From positions 1,302,001 through 1,366,000 of the forward strand of contig JAHRHY010000015.1 of NCBI GenBank assembly GCA_019671135.1: a stretch of 64,000 nt of DNA, written 5' to 3'. The position numbers were made by a program, and so were the translations under genes. This stretch comes from Linnemannia hyalina (lineage: Eukaryota; Mortierellomycota; Mortierellomycetes; Mortierellales; Mortierellaceae). Of this stretch, positions 12,279 through 24,200 are shown in pieces. The stretch's first letter is position 1; every line of letters starts with the position of its first letter. Below the pieces are notes generated by a model, which saw only the letters and a list, made by a program, of their open reading frames with translations, was not told where the DNA came from and made no database searches.

Positions 12279-14013
12279 ATGGTTTACAAAGTCGGTAAGT
12301 CGATCTATCCCCAAATCCCTTTGTCCACTTCCACTCCGCTATTCTCACACGGTGTTTTTTCGTTTCCTATGTCCCCCTGGTCCACCCTCGTCTTCTTCCT
12401 CTCCCCTGACCACACACGCCCGCACAGTTCTCCATGAGCAGCGAACACCTTCAGGGGGTCATTTTCATACACTTTCGTCGAACACTAAGCCTCAACCGCA
12501 TAATCGCGCATTCCCTGTCTTTCGTCCTTCCTGCCACGCATTGACCTCCAACTGTTCATTATTTTTTCTCACACTTCTCCCCAATAGCTGATATTAGCCT
12601 CGCCGCTTTCGGTCGCAAGGAGATCGGACTCGCTGAGAACGAGATGCCCGGTCTTATGGCTCTTCGCCAGAATTATGGTCCCCTGCAGATCCTCAAGGGT
12701 GCTCGTATTGTCGGCTCGCTCCACATGACCATCCAGACCGCCGTCTTGATCGAGACCTTGACTGCCCTCGGCGCTGAGGTTACCTGGACTTCCTGCAACA
12801 TCTTCTCCACCCAGGACCACGCCGCCGCCGCCATCGCCGAGTCCGGTGTCCCCGTATGTTTTTTATTGTTATTCCAGCACCGTCTTGCACCACGTTGTTG
12901 TTGTACACAACTCCTAATATTCGAGATAAACGCAGTGGAAAAGAGAAAAAACTCCAGAGGAACTAACCCACAAACATTTGATTTTAATTTGTAACGACAT
13001 AGGTTTTCGCCTGGAAGGGTGAGACTGACGAGGAGTACATGTGGTGCCTCGAGCAGCAACTCCTCGCCTTCAAGGATGGCAAGGGCCCTAACCTGATCTT
13101 GGACGACGGTGGTGACTTGACCACCCTCATCCACGAGAAGTACCCCCAGCTCCTTGTCGAGATCAAGGGTATCTCTGAGGAGACCACCACCGGTGTCCAC
13201 CACTTGTACAAGATGCTCAAGGACGGCAAGCTCAAGGTCCCCGCCATCAACGTCAACGACTCTGTCACAAAGTCCAAGTTCGACAACCTCTACGGATGCC
13301 GCGAGTCCTTGATCGACGGAATCAAGCGCGCCACCGATGTCATGATCGCCGGTAAGGTCGCCGTCGTTGCCGGATACGGTGATGTCGGAAAGGGTTCCGC
13401 CGCTGCTCTCAAGGGTATGGGTGCCCGTGTCCTCGTCACCGAGATCGACCCCATCAACGCTCTCCAGGCCGCTATGGAGGGTTACGAGGTCACCACCATG
13501 GAGGAGGCCGTCGTGGAGGGTAACATCTTTGTCACCACCACCGGCTGCCGTGACATTATCCGCGGCGAGCACTTTGCTGCCATGAGGGATGACTCGATTG
13601 TCTGCAACATTGGTCACTTCGACATTGAGTTGGACGTCGCTTGGTTGAAGAAGAACGCTATTTCCCACGTCAACATCAAGCCCCAGGTCGACCGCTTCCA
13701 GGTCGCCTCTGGCAACCACATCATCCTCTTGGCTGAGGGTCGCTTGGTCAACTTGGGATGCGCCACCGGCCACCCTTCGTTCGTCATGTCCAACTCGTTC
13801 TCCAACCAGGTCTTGGCCCAGATTGCCCTCTGGACCGACATTGAGTCTTACCCCTTGGGCGTCCACATGCTCCCCAAGAAGCTCGATGAGGAAGTCGCTG
13901 CCTCTCACTTGGCCAAGATTGGTGTTAAGCTCACCAAGTTGACCCCTGTCCAGGCCGAGTACCTCGGTCTCTCTCCCGAGGGTCCCTTCAAGCCCGAGCA
14001 CTACCGCTACTAA
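12279..14013 (+). CDS. SAH1: S-adenosylhomocysteine hydrolase (adenosylhomocysteinase)
   Basis: This enzyme reversibly splits S-adenosylhomocysteine into adenosine and homocysteine, removing the product inhibitor of methyltransferases; it is a cytosolic NAD-dependent homotetramer. Exons 12279-12294, 12588-12853 and 13003-14013 join in phase to 430 residues, close to the 432 of human AHCY. The first exon carries only MVYKV plus one base of the next codon. Landmarks are [51 protein letters not shown], the NAD-binding loop GYGDVGKG at about residue 219, NIGHFD, and the conserved C-terminus ending HYRY. The insert found in plant and many bacterial enzymes is absent. Strong C-ending codon preference (GTC, GCC, AAG) suggests high expression; it also creates a long spurious open frame on the other strand. 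Confidence 0.97.
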
Positions 14014-15057
14014 GCGGTGGACACAACAGCATGCTTTATTGCGTGTCCTTGTCTCCAAGCCGGTGTATGAGGAAAAACACATAACAAACTTCAGTTTTTT
14101 GCTCTCCTTTCCCTGTTTCCAAACCATCTCATTCAATTCAACATTGTAACATAGTACCATTAAGATCATTTGTATCTTTCCTCACACATATACACCTGCA
14201 CATAGTTTCCAACCACTGTCACTCATAACTACATAAAAAACAAAAACCCTTTGTTTCAACACAACCCCTTCGTCCTTGTCGTTGTTCCATGCTTATTTGC
14301 GCTTTTGCCGCCAACTTTTGTCTCTACACTACATAACTATATACATCGCGTAGATGTTCAGAGTACACGTGACAGGAAGTGTCTGATCATCGCAATGGCT
14401 GCAGTGTGCACTTTTCCGCTCACTCCTTTTTTCTCTCCCACTGAAGATTGAGTTCGCCATCCACCCATTCTTGCCTGGGTTCACCTTCTCTCCTTCTCTC
14501 TTCACTCCAGTCAACACCCTCCTCCTTCTTCATCTACATCTTCATCCTTCGCTCCTTCCTCATCCTCCCCTTCCCTCTCGCCGTTGCTTCACTTGCACCC
14601 TCATCGCGATCTCTTTGTTTTATTCTCTTCGTTTACATTGCGATCTCCTTCTTTAGCGTCTTTTCTTCATTTCACACCTCTCACCCCTCGAGCTCGCAAA
14701 ATATCCTTGTTCCTAAAAAAGCGAAAGAAGCAAAAAGAGGAAGTCGAATCAGATTCACAGTAAGAAAAAAAAGAAAGCCTCGAGGGTTTTGGTTCTTTTT
14801 TTTGAGGGGGGGTGAACACCTCCGACATAATAAAAGGGCCACATCGCATTGCTGACGCATCGTCTTTATATATCTCTCTCTCTCTCTCTTCGTCAACTAT
14901 TCCAGGGGGCCTTCTATTCTTTCTCTTTTACTCCAGCCGGGACGATTTACATCAAAGGTCGGGGCACCGTCAATTGGACCGCTACTTGATACACACTCGA
15001 CACCCCTTGTCCTTTCTCCTCACACCGCCTCCCGACTCCAAGGTCGCGCGCAACACA
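14014..15057. promoter_or_regulatory. SAH1 3' UTR and promoter/leader of the SWI1-type gene
   Basis: The first 200 bases resemble a 3' UTR (T-rich, TTGTAACATAG-like). From about 14.46 kb to the next ATG the plus strand is rich in C/T (TCTCCTTC, CCTCCTTC runs, and CTCTCTCTCTCT at about 14873-14889), as expected for a fungal 5' leader. No gene is supported. Confidence 0.5.
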
Positions 15058-18000
15058 ATGTCTAACGAAACACCCAACAACGGCCAGTTCAACCCACAGC
15101 TGCAGTTCTCGCAGGCTGGCTTGGTTGGGAGGATGAATGGTACGTTGTCTTCTTCCTCTTTCTCTCTCGTCTTTTTGCGCCTGGGAAACAGAGTTGACAC
15201 TGTATCGAAAGAGCTCAGACCACCCTGTTGTGTTTGCTGTTCTTGCTTTTTGCTCTTTCCTGATGGTGTTGAAAGGGGCTCGGGAGATGGAAATGAGTTT
15301 GACGATGAAAGAAAGAGATAAACAACATAAAAATGGAACGCGGCGCGCTTCAAAAAATACTCATCGTCCTTTTACTTACACTTTTGTTTCTCTTCGTGAA
15401 CTATTCTAGCTAATGGCGTTACAGGAGCACAGATCAGGAGCATGTACGGGACACCAACGATGGCAAACGCCATGCCGAATATAAACCCAGGAATGGCAGG
15501 GCAGAATCCTGCCTTCTCCCTCGCACAGCGACAAGCACTTGGCGCCCCCTTCCAGATGAATGGCAACAACCCGGCCTTTGCAGCCCTGAGCCAACAACAA
15601 CAGCGTCAAATCCAACACCAGCATATGATACAACAGCAACAGCAACAGTTCCAGCTTCAGCAGTTTCAACAACAACAGCAGCAGCAACAGCATCAACAGC
15701 AGCAGCAGCAACAGCAGCAGCAGCAACAGCAGACGTCGATGTTGAACAACTTTCAATTGCAACAACCACCACAGCCACAGCCCTCTACAGTGGATACTAA
15801 CACCGACGCATCAAAGGCTGGCCAGACACCCGGTGGCGATATGAACGACGATCTTTTCGGACTGGACTCCTTTGTAGACTTTACCGACATGGGTCCTCCC
15901 ACGACAGCGTCACAGTCCAGCCCTCCAAAATCGACTGATGAAAATGGCGGCACGTCAAACGAGGGCACGTCCACAGCAGCCACCGCAGCTACCACCACCA
16001 ACAGCAACGCCGGTAACAATAACGCGAACGCCGCCAGTACCAACGCAAACAACTCCCCAGCCAATGCCAACGCCACCAATAACAACAACAACACCAACAA
16101 CGGTGGTGCTAATGGTCAGAGCTCTATGGCAGCAGGAACTGCATTCAACCAAGCGACTGGCTCGCCTTCATCGTTTCCAGGAACCCCAGGACAAGCACAG
16201 ATGCAGCAAGCTCAACAACCACTTGCACAGCCTCAGCAAAATCAGCAAAATCAGCAAAATCAGCAAACACCAGCGGCAGCATTGAACTTGCAGAGGCAAC
16301 AGATGCAACAACTCCAGCAGCAGCAGCAGTTAAATCAGAACCGGAATGGCATGAGCCCTAACAGCCACACCCCTCCAGGTATGATGATGCAGCCCTCGCC
16401 ACAACAGCAACAGTTGCAGCAGCTCCAGCAGCAACAGGCCCAGCAGCAGGCACAAGGCCAGCCCCAGCAACCAGGCCAGCAGATGCCCAATGGAGTGACC
16501 CCAGGCATGCCCTTCATCTCCATGGAAATGCGCCAGCAGATGAACCTTCTTCAACAAGCGAGCCGGCAACGATACCAGAACACCTTAGAGGAGATTCTGC
16601 GGCGGCAGCAGCAAGCACTTCTTGCAGCTAACGGAGACGCAGGAGTGATTGCTACGGTGAACTCCCAGTTCGACAACATGCGGGAACAAGCAGCTCAGCA
16701 ACAGCAATTCCAAGCCGAGATGCAGATAAGGAGCTTCCGTCAGCAGATCATGCAGCAACAAGCTGCGGCGGCTGCGGCGGCAGCAGGGCAAGGCGCCAAC
16801 CAGAGTCCCAAGATGGTTCCAAATGCTCTGGGCAATATGATGATGGCACAGACCCCCCAGCAGAAGCAGCAGCAGCTCCTAGCGCAGCAGCAGGGCGTTT
16901 TCGGTTCTCCTCCTTATACCCCCCAGCAGCAAGCGCAGAGCCAGCAGATGCAGATGCAGATGAACCTCCAGGGACAACAGCACCTGCAAGGAACGCCTCA
17001 AATGCAGCAGCAGATGCTTCAGCAGCGACAGCAACTCGAACAGTTGCAGCAACAACAGAAGCAGCAGCAGCAGCAGCAAGGACAGCTCCCACAACAGCAA
17101 CTTCCTCAGCACATGCATAACGTAAACGGCATTCCCGCGAACAATGCGCTCTCAGGCGGCGCAGGAGCGAAAGCAAGGAAGCAGCAAGGATCTCAGCCTA
17201 CCTCAGCCCAGTCCTCGCCATCTCAAGCCAATGCCAGTCTGCCTATTATCCATAACGTCATCCCCAACCTGAACATTGACTACACGACGATCACTGGTGA
17301 CGAGTTCGAGGAGCAACTTCGGGACTTTATGAAGAACCGCAACACCCCTTTGCCAACCAAGATTCCAAGCATGGGCAGCAAGAAGATCAACCTGTTGTTG
17401 CTGTTCCGCATCTCCATGTCAATGGGAGGAATGGAGAGTGTAAGTGCCCTTATTATTTTATGTTAAATGTGTTTTGGGTATGCGAATTTGAAGTGCTCCG
17501 CTAATAGGTCTCCACATTCTTCTTGTCGTTGTGCGATATTATAGGTCTCCAAGCAGAAGGCGTGGAAGAGCATCGCAAGTCAGCTGGATATTCCGGACAC
17601 ACTTGCGACCGCCGCCCAAACACTCCGGAAACACTATTCTCTCCTTTTGCATCCCTTCGAGGAAGCTCTCACGCTTGCCAAGAATTCTGGCATGACCGTC
17701 CATCCGTCACTTGGTGTTGTGCCAGTGATTCCATTGCCAGACCCTATGGAGAACCAAGGTATGTTTAATATATCGACTATATGAACAAATGACACAGCAC
17801 ATCGCGTTTTAATTGTGCTAGACTAACAAATGTTCTCCTTACTTCCGCTTGGATGGATATGAACCTAGGCCTTCAGCAGACGGCGCAAATGGGTCAAATG
17901 GGTCAAATGGGACAGCTGAACCAGATGAACCAGATGAACCCAATGAACCCGATGGGTCAGATGGCGCAAATGGGTCAAATAGGACAAATGGCTCAGATGG

Positions 18001-20844
18001 GTATGGGCGCCCCTCACCTCCTCCACCAGCAAGGGTTCCCAGCTAATCCTATGATGCAGCAACACCAGATGCAGCTGCAACAACACCAGCTCCAGTTATA
18101 CCAGCAGCAGCAGCAGCAAATTCAGCAGCAGCAAATTCAACAGCAGCAGATACTTCAGCAACAACAGGCGCAACAGCAGCAGCAGCAGATGCAACAACAG
18201 CAGCATTTGCAGCAACAACAGGCTCAACAGCAGGCGCAGCAGCAGTCCCAACAGTCGCAAGCGCAACAGCAACCACATTTGCCTAATGCACGGGTCCCCA
18301 CTACTGGCCCCATGACTTCTTCGGGTCCAGCCACCAATGCGTCTGCGCGATTCTCGCCCTACCCTACTGCCATGCTTTTGAAGCAGGCACAGGCACAGGC
18401 CCAAGCCCAGGCTCAAGCTCAAGCACAAGCCCAGGCTCAAGCATCGCCATCCCTCCCTGACACCACCGTTCCAGGCCAGGATGCCTCTGCAGGCGCGACA
18501 CCTGACCTTGGACAAGCTGCTGCAGGTCAGGACAAGGATTCCAACACTTCCCAGGGTGAATCACAAGGTGATGCCTCGGCTCCTGTCTCTACAGACACGC
18601 AGGCACTGCCCGCATCTTCAGCACCCACTGCGCAGGCGCAAGGCGCAGCTGATGGATCTGGACAGGACGCGTCAAGTGCAGGAGCAACTGGAGCAGGAGC
18701 AGGAGGTGTCGTCGCTGATCCTAATGCTTTGACGCAAGCTCCAGGCAGCGACGCCCCTGTTATTAGCGGCGCTTCGGCTGCCAATATGCAAGGACCAGGA
18801 GCGCCCGGCGGACCCACGGCAACTTCCACAGGTCTTCCCGACTCGACTCTTGGATTCGCTCAAGCCATGATGGCTGTCCCGGTACCGGTCATCACATTGC
18901 CATCGTCGTTGCCTCATGGACATGGACCTCATGGACTCGTTGATGCGGCCAAGGTATCGGCACAACCAGCTGCACCGAGCAAAGCTGCGCCTGCTTCGGT
19001 GAAGGAGCCATCGCCAGTTGTGGAAGAGCTACCTATGGTGGTTGCATACCATCCCATCACAAGAGCAGTCGACACCTACGGTGGCATTGACATTCTTGCC
19101 ATGGAAAAGTTTCACATCCCGCATTATGTTCCAGCACGTGAACACCTTGGTAAGGCTGCAGCCTTTGTCATATTGCGGAATTGTTGTTGAAATTTCCATT
19201 GTTTTTCCACCTTCGCCTTTTGCATTTTATTGACTCATTTTATCTATGTTATATTCTTGTGTAGGCGCGGTGGACATTCATGCGCTGATCATGTCACTAA
19301 AGTCGGGAATGAAGATGGAGGTGACTACTGCGCTGAACACGCTATCAACGCTCACGAGACAGGATTCTGACAACTTGCAACTTGCACGGTGTCCAGAGCT
19401 GTTGGATACGATACTGGACTTGACGGAAGAGACGTTTGACAGTTGGAAGGTCGGCGAGGGCATTCAAATGGCACCAGCTAAACCCGAACTGGTAGAGGAC
19501 GCGATGGACACGGAGCCATGTACAAAGTCGGTCGCTCCACCACCACCACCACCGATTTTCTCACAGAAGGCCCGCTTTGATACCTACGAGGAGCTGTTTG
19601 AGGCCAGTGTAGATGAGGCTTGTCACTTGATGGAGATCCAGCCAGGCTCGCTGATGTTGGTGGATGATCAGGAAGGCGATTCGGACACGGACACAGAGTC
19701 ATCACAGACGATGCTTCGGTTCCAAGAATGGTCGTCCAACAAGGACCAGTTTTTGGCACTCTCCAACCTCCTCCGGAATCTGTCGTTCTCACCGGGCAAC
19801 TTTGAGTTTTTGGCGCACTACCCACGGTTCCTGCAGGTCCTGAAGGGCACGCTGTTGAGGTTGCAGATGAAGGGCCTTTCTCAGTCGTTTGGTGCTGGAG
19901 CACAGGATGTCAAGAGCGATGCCGACGAGTCCAACGCCGTACGGAGTAGTGACGACAATAATAGCAGCACCGCGACAACAACGACAGAGGAGGAGGAGTC
20001 ATCAAGGTCACTGGAGGAGACGTATCAGAAGAATGGCTGGCTCCCGTCGACCGGGGCTCTGACGATCCTTGAGCACCGGAAAGACATTTTGACGATCTTG
20101 GCCAACCTTTCGGGGTACCTGATTCTACCGGACTCGGATAGCGCACAGTGGATCATGATTTTGATCCTAGACTTTCTCCAAGCCCAGGACACGTACTACG
20201 CCAGTCTAGCCTTGGAAGCAGTTGCAAAGCTTGGGATCAGCCACGACAACCGGCTATTGCTGTCGAGTGTCGATCGGGATCTGAGGATGGAGGGTGTGAA
20301 ACAACGTAATGGCGGACGGTTGCCGACCCGGAATCCAAAGTCGTCGTCTTCAAGTCATCATCACCATAATAGCCGCAGCCACCACAACTACCACATGTTG
20401 AGCTTTGATGAACCAGAAAAGTGGGAGACTGGTGGATTCCTGTTGCCTCTTTTTGAGTCGATTTCTGCGATGCTGGCGCAGGCGCTGACGACGGTGACGG
20501 CACAACAGGCGACGGGAGTGGTGATGCCACATTCGGGACTGGCGCATCTGGAGACGTTGATGCTGGCGGCGTACAACCTAGCGGCGTTGTCGGAGATGGA
20601 TTTCCGGCGGTACATGGTGTTGCAGCCCGGGTTTGTGAGTTGTCTATTGAGGCTGAGCGTGATATTGGCGGATGTGCGGACGCCGGCGTACACGTCAGCG
20701 AGCATGCGGACGGTCGAGACTTTACGGGTGGTCTCGAAGGATAATGAGCACCTGTTGGTCCAGTACACGGAAGTTATTGCCAAGGCGGCGATGCAGCCAC
20801 ATATCCATCCCAAGGTTTTGGATGACTTGATGTGTGTCCTATAG
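15058..20844 (+). CDS. SWI1: SWI1/ARID1-type subunit of the SWI/SNF chromatin remodeller
   Basis: This is the ARID-containing subunit that helps target the ATP-dependent SWI/SNF remodeller to promoters in the nucleus. Exons 15058-15139, 15410-17439, 17545-17758, 17869-19149 and 19265-20844 join in phase to 1728 residues. The N-terminal 650 residues are low-complexity Gln/Asn/Met/Pro with several long polyQ blocks. An ARID/BRIGHT domain follows at about 655-755 (EFEEQLRDFMKNRNTPLP, then IPSMGSKKINLLLLFRISM, then the exon 3 segment with AWKSIASQLDI and LRKHYSLLLHPFEEAL). A second Q-rich region with GQM repeats spans about 776-930. The last 520 residues hold the BAF250/SWI1 C-terminal region (AVDIHALIMSLKSGMKMEV; HRKDILTILANLSGYL). 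Exon 2 may start at 15410 or 15425, since both acceptors keep the frame. Order of domains and length fit fungal Swi1; there is no sign of damage. Confidence 0.92.
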
Positions 20845-21201
20845 AAGTAGGGGTTGGCGATGGATGGGAGGGCGGGTTTTTGGGAGGTTTATTTTTTTTT
20901 TATCTCAGGAGTGGGGGGGATTTTGTCGATACAACAAAACAAACAGACAACAACAGCAACAAAAGCAACACACTATTCTTAACTATTAGACCCTCTCTTT
21001 ATTGCAAAACAAAAACATAGTTTCTTATTTCTTGTATTTCAATCTACATGTACATGTTGTACCTTGAAATGGCTTCTTCAAACATGAACGTTGCGTGTTT
21101 CCGGAACGAACTTGAAGAAGCATCAGAGCATGGGTCTGTTCCTTGTTCCTGGAAAAAAAAAGAGCTTGCACTTCAAAATTATTCGACAAAGCCATTGACT
21201 T
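20845..21201. other. Convergent 3' region between SWI1 and NLR-like gene A
   Basis: A T-rich and CAACAA-rich spacer of 357 bases holds both 3' UTRs. No gene seen. Confidence 0.55.
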
Positions 21202-24200
21202 CTATTGTCCATCTTCCTCCAAAGTCAAAGAGTCGTCAATGGTACCACGCTGGACCAACAACTTCTTTTGCATCGGACTAAGACCAATCGTACCCTTGAG
21301 CACAAGACCGGCGGTATGGAGAACCGCAAGATTGGTGCCACAGAACAGCTTGACGACAACATCCTCACCATCGCTCGACACTCGCCAGACCCGGACTGAT
21401 TCGTCGCTGCAGCCAGTGACAAATTCCATAGGGATGGTCGGACTCCAGGCAATGCCAAGGACCATGTCAAAGTAACCACGGACCGTTGAGACACACGACC
21501 AGGTCTCTGTATCGCTTGGTGGTCGCCGCCTGCGCCAGACTCGAACTGTCTTGTCCTCACTGCCGGAAGCAATCCATTCGCCGCAAGGTGAGTAGGCAAT
21601 GCATTGCACACTTTTTGAGTGTCCATTCAGCTCGATAGCACGCTCCTCTGACTGTAAACCCAAAAGGTAGATCAAGCTATAATAGGTTCCGACTGCAAGC
21701 TGTTGGCCGTCCGGCGAAAACGACATCACCCCAACACAGCAATGTATGGACCTGGACATTGTTAGACCTTTCGATTGAGGATCGAAGAGCCAGATGTCAC
21801 CACTCGAAGCGCCGACTGCGAGCTGATGTCCGGTCGGGGAGAATGCCAAGCAGCTGATAATCTCGCGAGTAGGTCCGCCCTTCTCATTAAGTATGTGCAC
21901 ATGTTGAGTGCTGGCAAGGTTCCACAGCGTCACAGTATGGTACAGGTCAATAGAAGCGATCCAGCGACAGCAAGGCGACATGGTAACGTACTCCGCCGCG
22001 CTGGAGCCTTCCAGAATAGACTTTGGACTTCCTGCCTGAAGCTCCCACAATCGAAGAGCCCTGTTTTGATTGAAGGCCACGGTTGGGATGTTGTCCAATG
22101 AATATGACACGGACAAGACTAGTTTAGTTTCCGGTAACTCACTCGGAAGTGGTACAGGCGTTCCTGTGAGAGAATTCCACTGCTTGACCGTGTGACTGTT
22201 GCCGACTGTAAGAATATATTGGCCATTCGGAGAGTACACCGTACTCCGTACATCCCCGATTTGATCCTGCTGCTCAACACTCGACGTCAAGATAGAGTCC
22301 ACATCCCACAGCCGCACCCTGCAGTCATCACCACCCGATGCGATGTGAAGGCCATTCGGAGAAAAGACGACATCGTACACAGCCTTGTGGCTTGACAGTG
22401 TGTTAATGGGGTTGCCTGTCGACGCATCCCATAGTCTCACTGTGTAGTCGTGACTGGAAGAAACAATCCACCGGCTGTCTGGAGAAAACGCAATGCCTGT
22501 GACACCTCCGGTATGACCACGCAGAACAGGACCTGGCTCTCCAGACACCGCGTGCCAAAGTTGCAATCCACCCCTCGCATGACCAGAAGCAATCCACCGT
22601 CCGTCAGTAGAAAAGGCAAGAGTGCGAACCTCACCCAAGGAAGAGTCCAAAACAATCCCTACTTCTCCTGTCTCCAAGTTCCAAAACCTAATCGTATCAT
22701 CGGAACCGCCCGACACCAGCCGCTCTCCGCTCGGAGAATACTTGACGCTCTTGACCTGGTCTCTGTGACCCTCCAAGACAAAGAGACTCTCCCCGGTATG
22801 CGAATCCCACACTCGTACTGTTTCGTCATCACTGGATGAGGCGATTTGCTTGCCACAGGGAGAGAAGGTAACGGAGTTCACTTTATACGTATGCCCTCTC
22901 ATGACGAACATCTCTTGGCCGCTGGCACAATCCCACAGCCTAACCCACCCACCCTTCCCTCCAAACACGACCCTTTTGCCGTCGGGTGAAAATGCCATAG
23001 TTTGCATTTTACGCGGCGCTCCAAAGGAATAGGTCTCCGTCCATGATGAGGTGTTGTAAGTGCTAACGCCGTAGATTCCAAATATCTCTACACCCACGGC
23101 AAGCGTTCTTCCATCGGGCGAGTAGGCACAGGCACGCACACTGTTATCCAACTCCAGGTACGGGAGTTCCCCAAATTGGACACCATCCATCTTTGCGCCG
23201 CTCAAATCCGCCTCTCGCAACCAGCTCCTCGAAAGATTGACACCCGTCAAGTCTGCTCCTTGAAACTGCGCATAGTCAAACTGACCACCGGAAAGGTCGG
23301 CGCCAGGGATTTTGACACCACGGAGGTCTGCGTCATGAAAGGTCACGCCGGCCTTGACCAAAATCGTGATGGCGGTCGTCGCTGCAATCTTGACCGTGTC
23401 AGTCGTCGCATTCGCCTTGGACTCTTCGACAGCATCCAGTAGCTGCTGCCGGAAAGATGGATTCTGTCGCACTCTTTCAGCCAGGAACTGCACGACCGAT
23501 GGCTCCGTGACAATGTTCAACCGAGACAGGCATGTCATGAGATCAGGGCCCGGTTCCCGCTCGTCGAGGCCATCAACAGCTTCTTCGTCATAATCGAGAG
23601 GGTCGTAGATAGTCCTAGAATAAAAGTACTCCAGTAGCGAACGATGAAGAAACCGAAAGAAGGCGCCAGACCGCTTCACCGTACTCGACTCTCGAAGCAG
23701 CTTGGCTTGGCCACTGGGGTTAAAGAACGCGGCCTTCCAGGTGTTCTTGTCGCGAAGGTGGGTGTACTTGACGACGGGATTTCCTGCATGGTCGATGAAG
23801 ATGGCGGTAGCGAGATCCTTCTGGTAGTGGATTCCATGGTAGAGAAAGTTGTCCTCGATAAGCATATCCAGTTCCGACCGCTCCTCGCTGCTCAAGGGGC
23901 TGGCTTCTAGTCGCTTACGGTTGACCTCGAGCCACCGCCTGACGAAACTGTCGTACAACTGCACACGTGTAATACGGATGGTCGAGAGATCTGTCTTTGA
24001 GGCGACTACAGATGGGAGAGCATCCAGAGCCAACGTAAGGAGGAAAGGGTTGGAGACGAGATCAATGAGGTTGGGGATGTTGACCAGTTTGTCCATGTAT
24101 TCCTCTGCTGTCCATGTCGGTTTGTTATGGATAGGGTCGACCATGGGTAGTTCCTTGACGTAATCGTCAACATACTGCTGAATCTGAGCTGTGGAGAAAG

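Noticed and set aside
12673..14169. 498-residue open frame on the minus strand opposite SAH1
   Set aside because: It is the mirror of a strongly codon-biased gene (frequent GAC, CTC and AAG codons read as GTC, GAG, CTT). Composition is artificial (Gly/Val/Asp/Leu repeats) and SAH1 is certain on the other strand.
16748..17176. Leu/Ala-rich open frames on the minus strand opposite SWI1
   Set aside because: They are reverse translations of CAG/CAA tracts.
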